Under the pieces are notes generated by a model. It searched no databases, was not told the DNA's origin, and saw only the letters and a list, made by a program, of their open reading frames with translations. This document shows positions 1-12,425 of a stretch of DNA of 64,000 bases, in pieces. A program made the position numbers and the translations under genes. Numbering within the stretch: the first letter of the stretch is position 1; every line of letters begins with the position of its first letter. The stretch is from Mercurialis annua (taxonomy: Eukaryota > Streptophyta > Magnoliopsida > Malpighiales > Euphorbiaceae): assembly GCF_937616625.2 (NCBI RefSeq), contig NC_065570.1:23708046-23772045 (forward strand), written 5' to 3'.

Positions 1-2352
1 TACTCGTATCAAATTATTTTCGATAGAACTTCAAAACGCCTTTTTCACTATCTTTGGTATTAATCAAAAATCATATTTGATTAATCAAAGCAATACTATT
101 TAAATAACTTTAACTTATTCAAAATTGCTTTTATAGCCCACTTCGACTATCAAAAACGCTCATCTAAAATCACCCGTTTACCAAATACATTTTACATTTC
201 TATAGTCCATAAAATCATCTACGACTTTCCTTCAGACTCGAACTTCATTCGAAATCTCTAAGGTCTCCAAAATATTGCTCAAAGTTAGCTTCTTAAAACG
301 TCTTATTTATTTCATGTTTTTCGACCAATTTTGAGCTATTAAAATTATTACTTAGAGTCATCCAAATTTTAAATAAAAATGACATTTTTACAGTTTGGAA
401 CGTTGCCTACAATATTCGTTTAGACCTTAGTTTGAAAATAGATCTCGAAAGTGTCGGAAACTAATTCGGAAGTTGGTTTCCTAAAGCTGATTTTCAAAAC
501 AGCTAAAACAGTCCTCTAAGGGCTGCTGTTTGGGCCTCGAAACATCACCCGGAAAACAGTTCCGCTCCAAAACAAATTTGACATTCTTATACTTCACAAT
601 CATATCTACAACTTCCATGAAGACTTCGACTAGTTTCGACTTACGGTTTGTTCAGAATAATTTTCTAAAGTAGGGTCTTTAATTATTATTTTTGGCTTCA
701 TAACAGCCTCACTTTTGCTGCTGTTTCAGGGTCAGAAATAGAGCACGTATCGTCGTGGAAACCCAAAACAAAATTGACATTCATATTCTCTGTAATATCA
801 CCTACGTTTTTCATTAAGACACAAACTTAATCCGACATGTTTATCATCCTGAAATCTTGCCTCAAAGGCAGCCTCTCATTAGGCATAAATCTGAAAATCA
901 TTTTCAGATTTTTCACTCAACTTCAAACCTCGATAACTTTTAATTTATCTTAACAACTGTACTATTATTTTTCATAAAACTCATCTATGTAATGTCAATT
1001 ATATATCTCATTCACTTTCGGGTTAAGATTACTAAGGTTCGAGGTCCGTTTTTATAGGCGAAGTAGCCTTCGTGGCTTGATTCACTAATTTCCAGATTTC
1101 ATAATTTTGAACACCCCATCTATTTCAATCATCACAGACCTATTCAATCATTCAAATTCTAATCCGACTATCACGTTTCACTCTCCGTATATCCCTTACA
1201 ATATACTACTCAAGCCTTCTCAAAAATCATCGCTCAACGACCTTCTTATCGTGGCCTAAACTTGGTGTCACAAACTGTTTTTAACTTTAATTTTCTGCAT
1301 TTTATAAACTTAGTTTTAAACCACTTTAAACCATGATTTTAACTCCAAATCAACACGTCATGCTTTAGACTCGATGTATACTCAAAAGTCGACGTCCTAG
1401 ACATGTCGGGGACTGCCCAAACAGTCCCCATAGGCAGCCAAAACTGCTGCGGGTTGCAGTAGTTTTGCTGCAGTGTTGCTGCAAATTGGCAGCAGCAACA
1501 TGCTGCTCTTTTAGCAGCCAAACGCTGCTGTTTCAGCCCCTTTAAACCTACCCCGACATGCTAGCTCACTCCCCTTCCATAACCAAAGCTTATGCTCAAA
1601 GAATCAATCAAAAACAACTCAAAATCATAGGTTAAAACTCATCCTAGAGTTAAACAAAAACAGGGCAGCAAGTATTCTGATTTTTAACTCAATAAAACAC
1701 CATCAAAACCTTAATAAAAGACATAAATTCTGAGGTTACCTTATTCCTTATTGAGTTAGCTATCCATAGCAATTTGAATCATCGAAAACGGTGGTCGGAT
1801 CGCGGAGTTATCGATGTCGTCGTCCATCGCGCGCACAAGAGAAGAAAGAAGATGGCGTGATGATCTTTTTTGTTCTGTAACCTTATATTCTTCTCTTCTA
1901 TTCTTATTCTTTTCTTATCTATTCATTACTCTTATAACATGACTCATACAATACTTTTTTTCTAAGTTTGGTTAAAGTTCAACTTAAGTTCAATTTGGTT
2001 AAATTACACTTTAACTCAAATCTTTAATTAATTGTCGCGTCTAATTTATAAAACGGTTTCCTAAATTTATGAAAGCATGACGATAATTTATTTATTGATA
2101 AATAATGGACTCCGCATTATTTATTTACTCGAATCCAATGAATTATATATTTTTCTTATTTCGATACTTAAGTTCCGCTAAATTCCAATTTATCGCATAA
2201 TAATTAAATTATTATATTGCGATAAATTTTATTAGACCACTTTGGTCTAATTCTTATTTCTTGAACTTAATTCTGACGTTCTTAATACTAAATCATTATA
2301 TTTATGCCTCGTGACACTGCTATTAATATTTCCAAAAGTACGGGGCATTACA
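1..2352 (-). repeat. Element A left LTR (element 3' LTR), partial
   Basis: This LTR ends with ATTACA at 2347-2352, the complement of the TGTAAT start of Tekay LTRs. About 1,286 bp of its plus-strand left end lies outside the window, judging from the right LTR. It holds a cluster of short inverted repeats at 1408-1529. No gene is seen; short open frames here (for example 1339-1521, minus) fall in GCTGC-rich LTR sequence and are not supported. Confidence 0.85.
1408..1529. other. Palindrome block in the U3 part of the element A LTR
   Basis: A run of hairpin-forming repeats. GGGGACTG (1408-1415) pairs with CAGTCCCC (1422-1429). TGCTGC (1477-1482) pairs with GCAGCA (1489-1494). GCAGCA (1492-1497) pairs with TGCTGC (1501-1506). 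AGCAGC (1513-1518) pairs with GCTGCT (1524-1529). The block lies about 820-950 bp from the plus-strand right end of the LTR, that is, in U3 in element sense. Comparable blocks with different sequence occur in elements B and C. Function unknown. Confidence 0.6.
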
Positions 2353-2367
2353 TTCTTCCCCCCTTAT
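2353..2367 (-). promoter_or_regulatory. Polypurine tract of element A
   Basis: The plus strand reads TTCTTCCCCCCTTAT, so the minus (element) strand is a purine run of the form AAGGGGGGAAGAA directly beside the LTR end. In LTR retrotransposons this tract primes plus-strand DNA synthesis. Element C has the same arrangement at 21861-21873. Confidence 0.75.
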
Positions 2368-5300
2368 AAGAATTCGTCCTCGAATTCTAAATAAACTTTC
2401 TTACTTATTTAAACTAATATCTTTACCATTTTCCTTAATGGTTATACCATACTTGTCTTAGGGTACTTGTCGGTATGCGGAATCGTTATTCCAATCCTTG
2501 TACCTCCGGTGCAATGACATTAACTATTAATTTCAGACCTTTCTTGATATCGTCTTTTTAATCCATAGTGTCTCTAGAAGTCACTTCTTATCATCATCCC
2601 TTGACGGTCTTCTCTGCTTACTTACTGTTAGAAGAGTTTCCTAGATTTACATTACTTGAATTGCTTATCCAAAGTAATTGCCTCACTTATAATTTTGCTG
2701 ATCGTAATCATACATCAATCATCTTATCGTTACTTTGAATCGTTGGCTTATTGCCTCGTTGACTCGTCAACATCATGATCTTGTATCATGAGTCGAGTCT
2801 TTTCTAGACTTATCCTATGTTCGTGTCTATATCCTTATCGAATTGGCATCCGCTTCTCATACTGTTTGTCTTCCCTTATACTTATGATTATACTCCTTAC
2901 TTTCAAGTTGTATGTCACTTTAGCAGAATATCCTTGTCAATAGCTACAAGTGTTATCTACACTGCTTCGATACGTCTCTTGATATTTTGTTATCCTTTCA
3001 TATCATTTCGATAGCTCTTTATCTTAATGACCAATAGCTTTCATTAGACATTATTTATCTAATGATACTTTACTGTATCCTGAGCTTATTCTTTGCATTG
3101 TTATACTTCTATATTGTTAACCATCTTGTGGTTCTCGAACTCTCTTGATTGGATCCTTCATACAGTTCATCAATCTCGAAGTGTATCAAGTTTAAATAAT
3201 TAAACTTGATTATCCTCTTAGCTATCATCTTTGATATATAATTTTTTTTTCCGTATACATCCTTAACAACTTGTTCTATGTTGGTCTATAAACCCATAGA
3301 TAACTTATTCTTGGAGTTATAGAAGTAACATCTTTAGAATTCTATGATAACTCTTCGTTTCTTCCATGTAATTTCCTTATATTCAAACTCCTTATGAGTC
3401 CTCTTATTCATGACTTATCCTTGTCGTCGTCTTTCATTTCATTCCTCATCGTTGCATATCCGATTGTCTATGACTATCTTAGACATTGCTTACCTTGAAT
3501 TACTTCAGTATTAAACATAGTAACATTCACTATACTTATGGAATGCATCTTACACTAACATTTGTTCTGTCAGCACAACTAATATTAAGCCTTATAATCG
3601 TACTCCTTTCACACTCCTCATCCCTTATGCGAAATATATGTTGATTCTAACATTCGACCTTTGCAACACCTTTCGAATCTTTCCTCACACTAGTTACTTC
3701 CATATAGAATCGCCTCGATCTGTCCAGACGTCTCTTAAGACTTTCTGGATCCTATAGCAAACGTTACTGTCACTAGACAGCTTGACCTTGTTTCGTCAAC
3801 ATCTTAAAGGTTGAGGCACTAATCCTTGACACTCCTCGTGTCTTTCTTCCTATCCGAATCATTTATAGACCTTTCATAAACTTTTGGCATTAATCCAAAC
3901 ATAGTTTATATCATTCCTTGACGTACTTTACTAGGTACAGCTAATGTACCTGTCAACTTTGTGTGTTACCTAAACCCGAACTTATCGGTCCCTCTATTGG
4001 TATAATGCCTTCATCTTACTTTCAAATAGATGTACCTTAGACATTGATCAAAGTCTTTAAATTACGACGTCTCTCTCGATATCGTAATCTTAACTATTCA
4101 TGTTCTTCTTCTTCAACTCATCATTTACATGTCTTTACCATACACTAACTCAATTATATCCAATGAGCGGTTTTCCTATACTCGCATACTTAGTTTAGCG
4201 TTGTTTATTTCACACATTATTATTCCTCATATCAAAATTTTAGGATCTTATGTCCTTATTGACTCCTATATCCTTCCTTCTCATTGAATACTATCATAGC
4301 TCAACTCTTATTTGTACATTTCATGCCATGCACATCTTATATACTTCTTATGTTCATAATTCATATATACCTTATCAGCCAAACTTGAAATTTGGGATCT
4401 TACATTCCACATACATTCATCGCGTTTATATTTTCTGTGGTCTACTAACCCACTTCTATCCATACATGTCCATCATCGATACTCTTAGGAAAACTACTTC
4501 TAGTTTTCAGTTTGATGATCATAACGGTTAATACGTTGGTAACCATCTTAGGAATATCATATTCTGATATCAACTTGATCCAACGGCTCAATCAGAAGTT
4601 ATCACGGTTTTACTAACCTTCACGATTCGTAGATCATATCTATAGCTTATCACGTCAATGCATAGTAAACTATGTATGTTCCTTGCACTATGACATGCAC
4701 CCGTCAATCTTTCGATTATATCTTCTTATATATTTCTTCTCTTATATTGTAGTTTAACATCTTTGACGTCCTGTCAAAGAGATACTTACTTTCTAGCTTA
4801 CCACTAATCTGGTACACATAACTTTCCAATACATCTATGATTTTTAGCTATAATCTAGCTCGTTAACTCATGGCTAAGTTCATATCCTAGAAGCATAACT
4901 TCTATATTCTCGCAATTATACGTATTCATTCGCCTCATGGCCTTAATCGCAGCTTGCTCGCGAGCATTTCACTTCCGTCACAGAGTTCTGGTCTAGGTAT
5001 ACTTACTTAAAAAAAAATTCCTTGAAAACTTTTTCAAATAAAACATCTTATTTCGAGATTTAAATCCAAACTCCATTTAAATCTTAGCAAAATTGTGCAC
5101 TAGGGTGATGACGTCTCTCATCCTCAAAGAGTTGCCACATCTCACCTTTTCGTCTAAGCATAATGCATATGATGCATGTACTATTAATGCATGTATTCAT
5201 TTATTGTTCTTTTCATTAGCAGTATATGTAGTGATGCACTTCTATCAATGTCGTGGCATTTATCAATGACTATCACGAGTCTAGGCACAATTATGCTTTC

Positions 5301-5795
5301 AAAATTGTTTAAACAAAACAACTTTAGAAAGTTATAAAGTTTGAGTTTTGTAAGCTCTCTAGACCTTTAAACTCTGTATCTGGAAAGTTCTTCAACTTTT
5401 GTAACTTTGCATTCCTTCTTCATTCTCTTTTTGACACTTCAATTGATCAAATTCGACAGCATATGGCGTTATTCAATGCCAATCAAGTACGTGTTACTAT
5501 CAAGTCATAGTAACATCAGTTATATTATAGTCATAGGGGGCATTGCATCTCCTCGAGATTCCATCTGGATATGCATGTCGCATATGCATATCCTATTGAA
5601 AATAAAATATGCGTATGCATGTCATATATGCATGTCACAGAAACAAACAAGCATTTCACAAACCAATCAACTACACTTATCACAAGACAACAATGCAAAC
5701 TACTTGGATCAGACAGAGCTCAACTCTATAGCTGCAGTAGTTCCTAGGTCACTTAACTGACAAAACACATATTAGCAGAGGTAACTGGACCAACT

Positions 5796-5807
5796 GCTCT
5801 GATACCA
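5796..5807 (-). promoter_or_regulatory. Primer-binding site of element A (initiator tRNA-Met type)
   Basis: On the minus strand this reads TGGTATCAGAGC, complementary to the 3' end of plant initiator methionine tRNA, the usual primer of Tekay elements. It lies four bases from the right LTR, which fixes the element orientation as minus. Confidence 0.85.
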
Positions 5808-5811
5808 CAAT

Positions 5812-8008
5812 TGTCACGACCCAAATTATTAAGCCGCGACCGGCGCTACGGAACGGGAGTGGTAGTTCCGGAACCCGTAGCAAACCTAAAATCAATATAA
5901 ATTTTTCGCGATTAAAACGTTTTATTATATATAATACATTATCAGAAATCTTCTTTAAATAATATAATTCAATTATAAAAATATCGTATTCCTTTTCTGA
6001 AAACATTCGCGAAACAATTCCTAGAAACCAGGGTCTTACCGAGCGATATCTCATATCCAGCACCGCCCTGTTTCTGATCACAAACATCACCAATTCCATT
6101 CACAGTAATTGGTATCAAATTCAAACGGCTAAACGCCATCTTTCTAAACAATTCATTTATAAAATTATATCAGAGTTTACTTTTCAAATACCGTTTGAAA
6201 TTGATTCATAAACCTTGTACTGACACCTACTGACTACTGCAGCTCTATAAAAACTCGTACTTTGTGTAAGCCAAAAGGCTGCCGACACAAAGGAGATGGT
6301 CTGTCTGGTCCGACTTCGATCACCTGAAATAAAACACTGTGAGGGAGTCAGTATTTTGGGAAATATTGAGTGAGCTTGCAAGTTACTAACGGTATTAATA
6401 TAAAATATAACATCGCATCTCAAGAAAACAATAATATAAAACATATAAACAGGTATTTGATCCGTACGAAACTAATATCCTAGCATGCGACACATCTCTC
6501 GAATAATCATATATCATTCAACCCAATCGTAATTTCAAGTTGTGAGTCCAACTCACTGGTGGCCCAGCCACTAGATACGGGGACTCCAGACTACACCGTA
6601 GCCGAGTGCTCACTCGTATCAAAATCATATACCCAATCTTGAATTTCATATTCATATCATGCCATACATATCACATCATTTCTCAAATGTAAACATACTA
6701 GACTGACTCAATACTGGTGATCACACAGCCTATTGACACCCAATAGGTAGCTAGTTTCTTAGGATCGCATACTAGTCCTCGTATATAGAAATTAAATAAC
6801 CATATAACATTTCAATCAATTATATATAATGCGATGCGTGTAAACAGTATATATATATCTATATAAAATAACTTTAATATATAATACGCGAAAGTAAAAT
6901 GCAACTCACCTGGATCGCTAATAATCCAAAATAATAAAATATATCATCGATCCCCGTCAAGATATCTTGGTTCGTCAAGTCCGTAGCTTGATAATTCGTC
7001 GTATCTAACGTAGAATTCTATCGTTAGAAAATATAATAAAAATCCTTATTTTATAACGACCAAAATATTACGTTTAATAACTAAACGTAACTCAGCGTAC
7101 TCGTATCAAATTATTTTCGATAGAACTTCAAAACGCCTTTTTCACTATCTTTGGTATTAATCAAAAATCATATTTGATTAATCAAAGCAATACTATTTAA
7201 ATAACTTTAACTTATTCAAAATTGCTTTTATAGCCCACTTCGGCTATCAAAAACGCTCATCTAATATCACCCGTTTACCAAATACATTTTACATTTCTAT
7301 AGTCCATAAAATCATCTACGACTTTCCTTCAGACTCGAACTTCATTCGACATCTCTAAGGTCTCCAAAATATTGCTCAAAGTTAGCTTCTTAAAACGTCT
7401 TATTTATTTCATGTTTTTCGACCAATTTTGAGCTATTAAAATTATTACTTAGAGTCATCCAAATTTTAAATAAAAATGACATTCTTACAGTTTGGAACGT
7501 TGCCTACAATATTCGTTTAGACCTTAGTTTGAAAATAGATCTCGAAAGTGTCGGAAACTAATTCGGAAGTTGGTTTCCTAAAGCTGATTTTCAAAACAGC
7601 TAAAACAGTCCTCTAAGGGCTGCTGTTTGGGCCTCGAAACATCACCCGGAAAACAGTTCCGCTCCAAAACAAATTTGACATTCTTATACTTCACAATCAT
7701 ATCTACAACTTCCGTGAAGACTTCGACTAGTTTCGACTTACGGTTTGTTCAGAATAATTTTCTAAAGTAGGGTCTTTAATTATTATTTTTGGCTTCATAA
7801 CAGCCTCACTTTTGCTGCTGTTTCAGGGTCAGAAATAGAGCACGTATCGTCGTGGAAACCCAAAACAAAATTGACATTCATATTCTCTGTAATATCACCT
7901 ACGTTTTTCATTAAGACACAAACTTAATCCGACATGTTTATCATCCTGAAATCTTGCCTCAAAGGCAGCCTCTCATTAGGCATAAATCTGAAAATCATTT
8001 TCAGATTT
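5812..8008 (-). repeat. Element A right LTR (element 5' LTR), truncated by the satellite
   Basis: Begins TGTCACGACC after the primer site and matches the left LTR from 7098 on. The match to the left LTR stops at 8008 (left position 911), where satellite monomers begin. About 1,440 bp of the LTR, including its outer terminus, is missing. The satellite and the LTR share the bases GATTT at the break (8004-8008), which suggests end joining or illegitimate recombination at microhomology. Confidence 0.85.
6349..6747. other. Conserved hairpin module in the element A LTR
   Basis: Ordered inverted repeats, listed left to right. CAGTATTT (6349-6356), loop TGGG, AAATATTG (6361-6368). GTGAGT (6542-6547), loop CCA, ACTCAC (6551-6556). 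GTGGC (6559-6563), loop CCA, GCCAC (6567-6571). GATACG (6574-6579) closes with CGTATC (6615-6620) around GACTAC/GTAGCC (6589-6603, one mismatch). CCTATTG/CAATAGG (6729-6747). The same series occurs in the LTRs of B and C with partly different stem sequences. It lies in the R/U5 side of the LTR in element sense. Confidence 0.65.
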
Positions 8009-9829
8009 GTTTCGTAGCGTTTGTAAACGTTTGGCTTAAATCGCTAAAAATGTGAAACATTTTGTGTTGTTCCGTAACGTTAGTAAACGTTTTGCTTAAA
8101 TTGCTAAAAAGGTGAAGCGCTTGGATTTGTTTCTTAATGTTTGTAAACGTTTGGCTTAAATCGCTAAAAAGGGGAAACGTTTGGTTTTGTTTCGTATCAT
8201 TTGCATTCTTTTTGGCTTAAATTGCTTTAAAGGTGAAACGCTTGGATTTCTTTCGTAGCGTTTGTAAATGTTTGGCTTTGTCTCGTAACGTTTGTAAACG
8301 TTTGGCTTAAATCGTTAAAAAGGGGAAACGTTTGGTTTTGTTTCATAACATTTGTAAACATTTGGCTTAAATCGCTAAAAAGGTGAAACGTTTGGATTTG
8401 TTTCGTAACGTTTGTAAGCGTTTGGCTTAAATTGCTAAAAATGTGAAACGTTTGGCATTAATCGCTAAAAAGGTGAAACGTTTGGTTTTGTTTCGTAACG
8501 TTTGTAAACGTTTCGCTTAAATTTCAATAAAGGTGAAACGCTTGGATTTTTTTTGTAACGTTTGTAAAAGTTTGGATTTGTTTCGTAACATTTGTAAACG
8601 TTTGTTTTAAATCGCTAAAAGGGTGAAACGTTTGGATTTATTTTGTAGCGTTTGTAAACGTTTGGCTTAAACCGCTAAAAAGGTGAAACACTTGGATTTG
8701 TTTCGTAACGTTTGGCTTAATTTGCTAAAAAGGTGAAACACTTGGTTTTGTTTCGTAGCGTTTGTAAAGGTTTAGCTTAAATCACTAAAAAGGTGAAATG
8801 TTTGGATTTGTTTCGAACCGTTTTAAACGTTTGGCTTAAATCGCTAAAATGGGGAAACGTTTGCATTTGTCTCGTGACGTTTGTAAACGTTTGGCTTAAA
8901 TCGCTAAAAAGGTTAAATGTTTTGATTTGTTTCGTACCATTTGTATATGTTTGGCTTAAATCGCTAAAAAGGTGAAACGTTTGAAATTTCGTAACGTTTG
9001 TAAATGTTTGGCTTAAATTGCTAAAAAAGTGAAACGTATGGCTTTGTTTCGTAAGGTTTGTACACGTTTGGCTTAAATCGTTAAAAAGGTGAAACGTTTG
9101 GTTTTGTTTCATAACATTTGTAAACATTTGGCTTAAATCACTAAAAAGGGGAAACGTTTGGATTTGTTTCGTAACGTTTGGCTTAAATTGCTAAAAAGGT
9201 GAAACGTTTGGCATAAATCGCTAAAAAGGGGAAACGTTTGGTTTTGTTACGTAACGTTTGTAAACGTTTGGCTTAAATTTCTATTAAGGTGAAACACTTG
9301 GATTTGTTTTGTAATGTTTTTAAACGTTTGGATTTGTTTCCCAACGTTTGTAAATGTTTGGCTTAAATCGCTAAAAAGGTGAAACGTTTGGATTTGTTTC
9401 ATAACGTTTGGCTTCAACCGCTAAAAAGGTGAAACACTTGGATTTGTTTCGTAACGTTTGTAAACGTTTGGCTTAAATTGCTAAAAAGGTGAAGCACTTG
9501 GTTTTGTTTCGTAGCTTTTGTAAAGGTTTAGCTTAAATCGCTAAAAAGATGAAACATTTGGATTTGTTTCGAACCCTTTTAAACGTTTGGCTTAAATCGC
9601 TAAAATGGGGAAACGTTTGCATTTGTTTCGTAACGTTTGTAAACGTTTGGCTTAATTCGGTAAAAAGGTTAAACTTTTGGATTTGTTTCGTACCGTTTGT
9701 ATATGTTTGGCTTAAATCGCTAAAAAGGTGAAACATTTGAAATTTCATAACGTTTGTAAATGTTTGGCTTAAATTTCTAAAAAGGTAAAACGCTTGGATT
9801 TGTTTTGTAACGTTTGTAAACGTTTGGCT
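8009..9829. repeat. Block 1, leading segment with a roughly 750-780 bp higher-order period
   Basis: A marker monomer pair (GAACCGTTTTAAACG followed by a TGGGG variant) occurs near 8815, 9570 and 10350, spaced about 752 and 776 bp. The first monomers (from 8009) resemble those near 11925 and 14515, so this segment belongs to the same higher-order family as the 2.6-kb repeats that follow. Confidence 0.6.
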
Positions 9830-12425
9830 TAAATTTCTAAAAAGGTGAAACGCTTTTATTTCTTTTGTAACGTTTTTAAACGTTTGACTTAAATCGCTAA
9901 AAAGGTGAAACGTTTGGATTTGTTTCGTAACGTTTGTAAACGTTTGGCTTAAATTGCTAAAAAGGTGAAACGTTTGGCATTAATCGCTAAAAAGGTGAAA
10001 CGTTTGGTTTTGTTTCGTAACGTTTGTAAACGTTTCGCTTAAATTTCTATAAAGGTGAAACGCTTGGATTTTTTTTGTAACGTTTTTAAAAGTTTGGATT
10101 TGTTTCGTAACATTTGTAAACGTTTGGTTTAAATCGCTAAAAAGGTGAAACGTTTGGATTTATTTTGTAGCGTTTGTAAACGTTTGGCTTAAATCACTAC
10201 AAAGGTGAAACACTTGGATTTGTTTCGTAACGTTTGTAAATGTTTGGCTTAAATTGCTAAAAAGGTGAAACACTTGGTTTTGTTTCGTAGCGTTTGTAAA
10301 TGTTTGGCTTAAATCGCTAAAAAGGTGAAATGTTTGGATTTGTTTCGAACCGTTATAAACGTTTGGATTAAATCGCTAAAATGGGGAAACGTTTGCATTT
10401 GTTTCGTAGGGTTTGTAAATGTTTGGTTTAAATCTCTAAAAAGGTTATATGTTTGGATTTGTTTCGTAACGTTTGTATATATTTGGCTTAAATAGCTAAA
10501 GAGGTGAAACGTTTGAAATATCGTAACATTTGTAAACGTTTGGCTTAAATTGCTAAAAAGGTGAAACACTGGGATTTGTTTCGTTACGTCTATAGACGTT
10601 TGGCTTATATTTCTAAAAAGGTTAAACGCTTGGATTTGTTTCGTTACGTTTGTAAACGTTTGGCTTAAATTTTTAAAAAGGTGAATCGTTTGGATTTGTT
10701 TCGTAACATTTTAAACGTTTGGCTTTGTTTCGTAACTTTTGTAAATGTTCGGCTTAAATTGCTAAAAATGTGAAACGTTCGTATTTGTTTCGCAACGTTT
10801 GTAAACGTTTGCCTTAAATCGCTAAAAAGATAAAACGTTTGTATTTGTTTCTTAGCGTTTTAAACGTTTGGCTTAAATTGCTAAAAAGATGACACGTTTG
10901 GATTTGTTTCGTAACCTTTGAAAACGTTTGGCTTAAATTGCTAAAAAGGTGAAACGTTTGGTTTTGTTTCATAACCTTTGTAAACGTTTGGCTGAAATCA
11001 CTAAAAAGGGGAAACGTTTGGCTTTGTTTCGTAACCTTTATAAACATTTGGCTCAAATCGCTAAAAAGGTGAAATGTTTGGATTTATTTCGTAACGTTTG
11101 TAAATGTTTGGCTTAAATTGCTAAAAAGGTGAAACGTTTGGAATAAATCGCTAAAAGGTGAAACATTTGATTTTGTTTCGTAACGTTTGTAAACGTGTGG
11201 CTTAAATCGCTAAAAAGGTAAAACATTTGGATTTGTTTCGTAAATTTTTTAAACATTTGGCTTAAATCGCAAAAAAGGTGAAACGTTTGGATTTGTTTCG
11301 TAACGTTTGTAAACGTATGGCTTAAATCGCTAAAAACGTGAAACGTTTGGTTTTTTTTCGTAACGTTTGTAAACGTTTGGCTTAAATCCCCAAAAAGGTG
11401 AGACGTTTTGTTTTGTTTCGTAACGTTTGTAAACATTTGGATTTATTTCGTAACATTTTTTCGTAATGCTTTAAATGTTTTGTTTTATTTCGTAATGTTT
11501 GTAAACGTTTGGCTTAAATCACTAAAAAGATGAAACGTTTGGTTTTGTTTCGTAACGTTTGTAAACGTTGGGCTTAAATCGCTAAAAAGGTGAAACGTTT
11601 GGTTTTTTTCGTAACGTTTGTAAACGTTTTGATTTTTTCGTAACGTTTGTTTCGTAACATTTTAAAGTTTTGTATTGTTTCGTAACATTTGTAAACGTTT
11701 GGCCTAAATCGCTAAAAAAGTGAAACGTTTGGTTTTGTTTCGTAATGTTTGTTAACGTTTGGCTTAAATCGCTATAAAGGAGAAATGTTTGGATTTGTTT
11801 CATAACGTTTGTAAATGTTTGGGTTCAATCGCTAAAAAGGTGAAACGTTTGGATTTGTTTCATAACGTTTGTAAATGTTTGGGTTCAATCGCTAAAAAGG
11901 TGAAACGTTTGGATTTGTTTCGTAGCGTTTGTAAACGTTTGGCTTAAATCGCTAAAAATGTGAAACGTTTTGTTTTGTTCCGTAACATTAGTAAACGTTT
12001 TGCTTAAATTGCTAAAAAGGTGAAATGCTTGGATTTGTTTCGTAATGTTTGTAAACGTTTGGCTTAAATCGTTAAAAAGGGGAAACGTTTGGTTTTGTTT
12101 CGTAACGTTTGCATTCTTTTTGGCATAAATTGCTATAAAGGTGAAACGCTTGGATTTCTTTCGTAGCCTTTGTAAAAGTTTGGCTTTGTTTTGTAATGTT
12201 TGTAAACGTTTGGCTTAAATCGTTAAAAAGGTTAAACGTTTGGCTTTGTTTCGTAACATTTATAAACGTTTGGCTTAAATCGCTAAAAAGGTGAAACGTT
12301 TGGATTTGTTTCGTAACGTTTGTAAGCGTTTGGCTTAAATTTCTAAAAGGTGAAACGTTTGGCATAAATCGCTAAATAGGTGAAACGTTTGGTTTTGTTT
12401 CGTAACGTTTGTAAACGTTTGGCTT
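9830..12425. repeat. Higher-order repeat, 2,595 bp, copy 1
   Basis: Monomer variants recur in the same order 2,595 bp downstream: for example the CGCTTTTA variant at 9851 and 12446, and the frames at 10814-11056 and 13409-13651, which encode identical peptides. The two copies differ at scattered sites only, so the duplication is recent relative to monomer divergence. Confidence 0.8.

Larger units (their letters stand above)
2353..5811 (-). mobile_element. Element A interior, no coding capacity seen
   Basis: About 3.46 kb between the LTRs, too short for a normal gag-pol (element C needs 5.1 kb). All frames are broken by frequent stops; the longest frames (about 93-117 codons at 4250-4531 and 5407-5760) carry no recognisable domain. 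The purine-tract edge (2353-2380) and the primer-site edge resemble those of element C, so the replication signals are kept. Near the primer side are clusters of CATGCA-type words (5160-5200 and 5570-5640). A scrambled, unrecognisable remnant of gag-pol cannot be excluded. Confidence 0.6.
1..8008 (-). mobile_element. Element A: Tekay-like Ty3/gypsy LTR retrotransposon, non-coding interior, both ends incomplete
   Basis: The element comprises a left LTR (1-2352, start outside the window), an interior (2353-5811) and a right LTR (5812-8008, truncated). Positions 1-911 repeat at 7098-8008 at constant offset 7097 with about five mismatches by eye, identifying the two LTRs as one recent insertion. 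The primer-binding site beside the right LTR and the purine tract beside the left LTR both show transcription toward lower coordinates. LTR starts and ends resemble those of elements B and C (TGTCACG...ATTACA on the plus strand). The interior has no gag or pol motif that I can recognise, so this is probably a non-autonomous relative mobilised by a coding partner. The combined LTR length inferred from both copies is about 3,638 bp. Confidence 0.85.

Noticed and set aside
2817..6444. Open frames of 60-117 codons in the element A interior and LTR
   Set aside because: AT-rich, hydrophobic or low-complexity translations without recognisable domains; 5749-6444 lies largely within the LTR.
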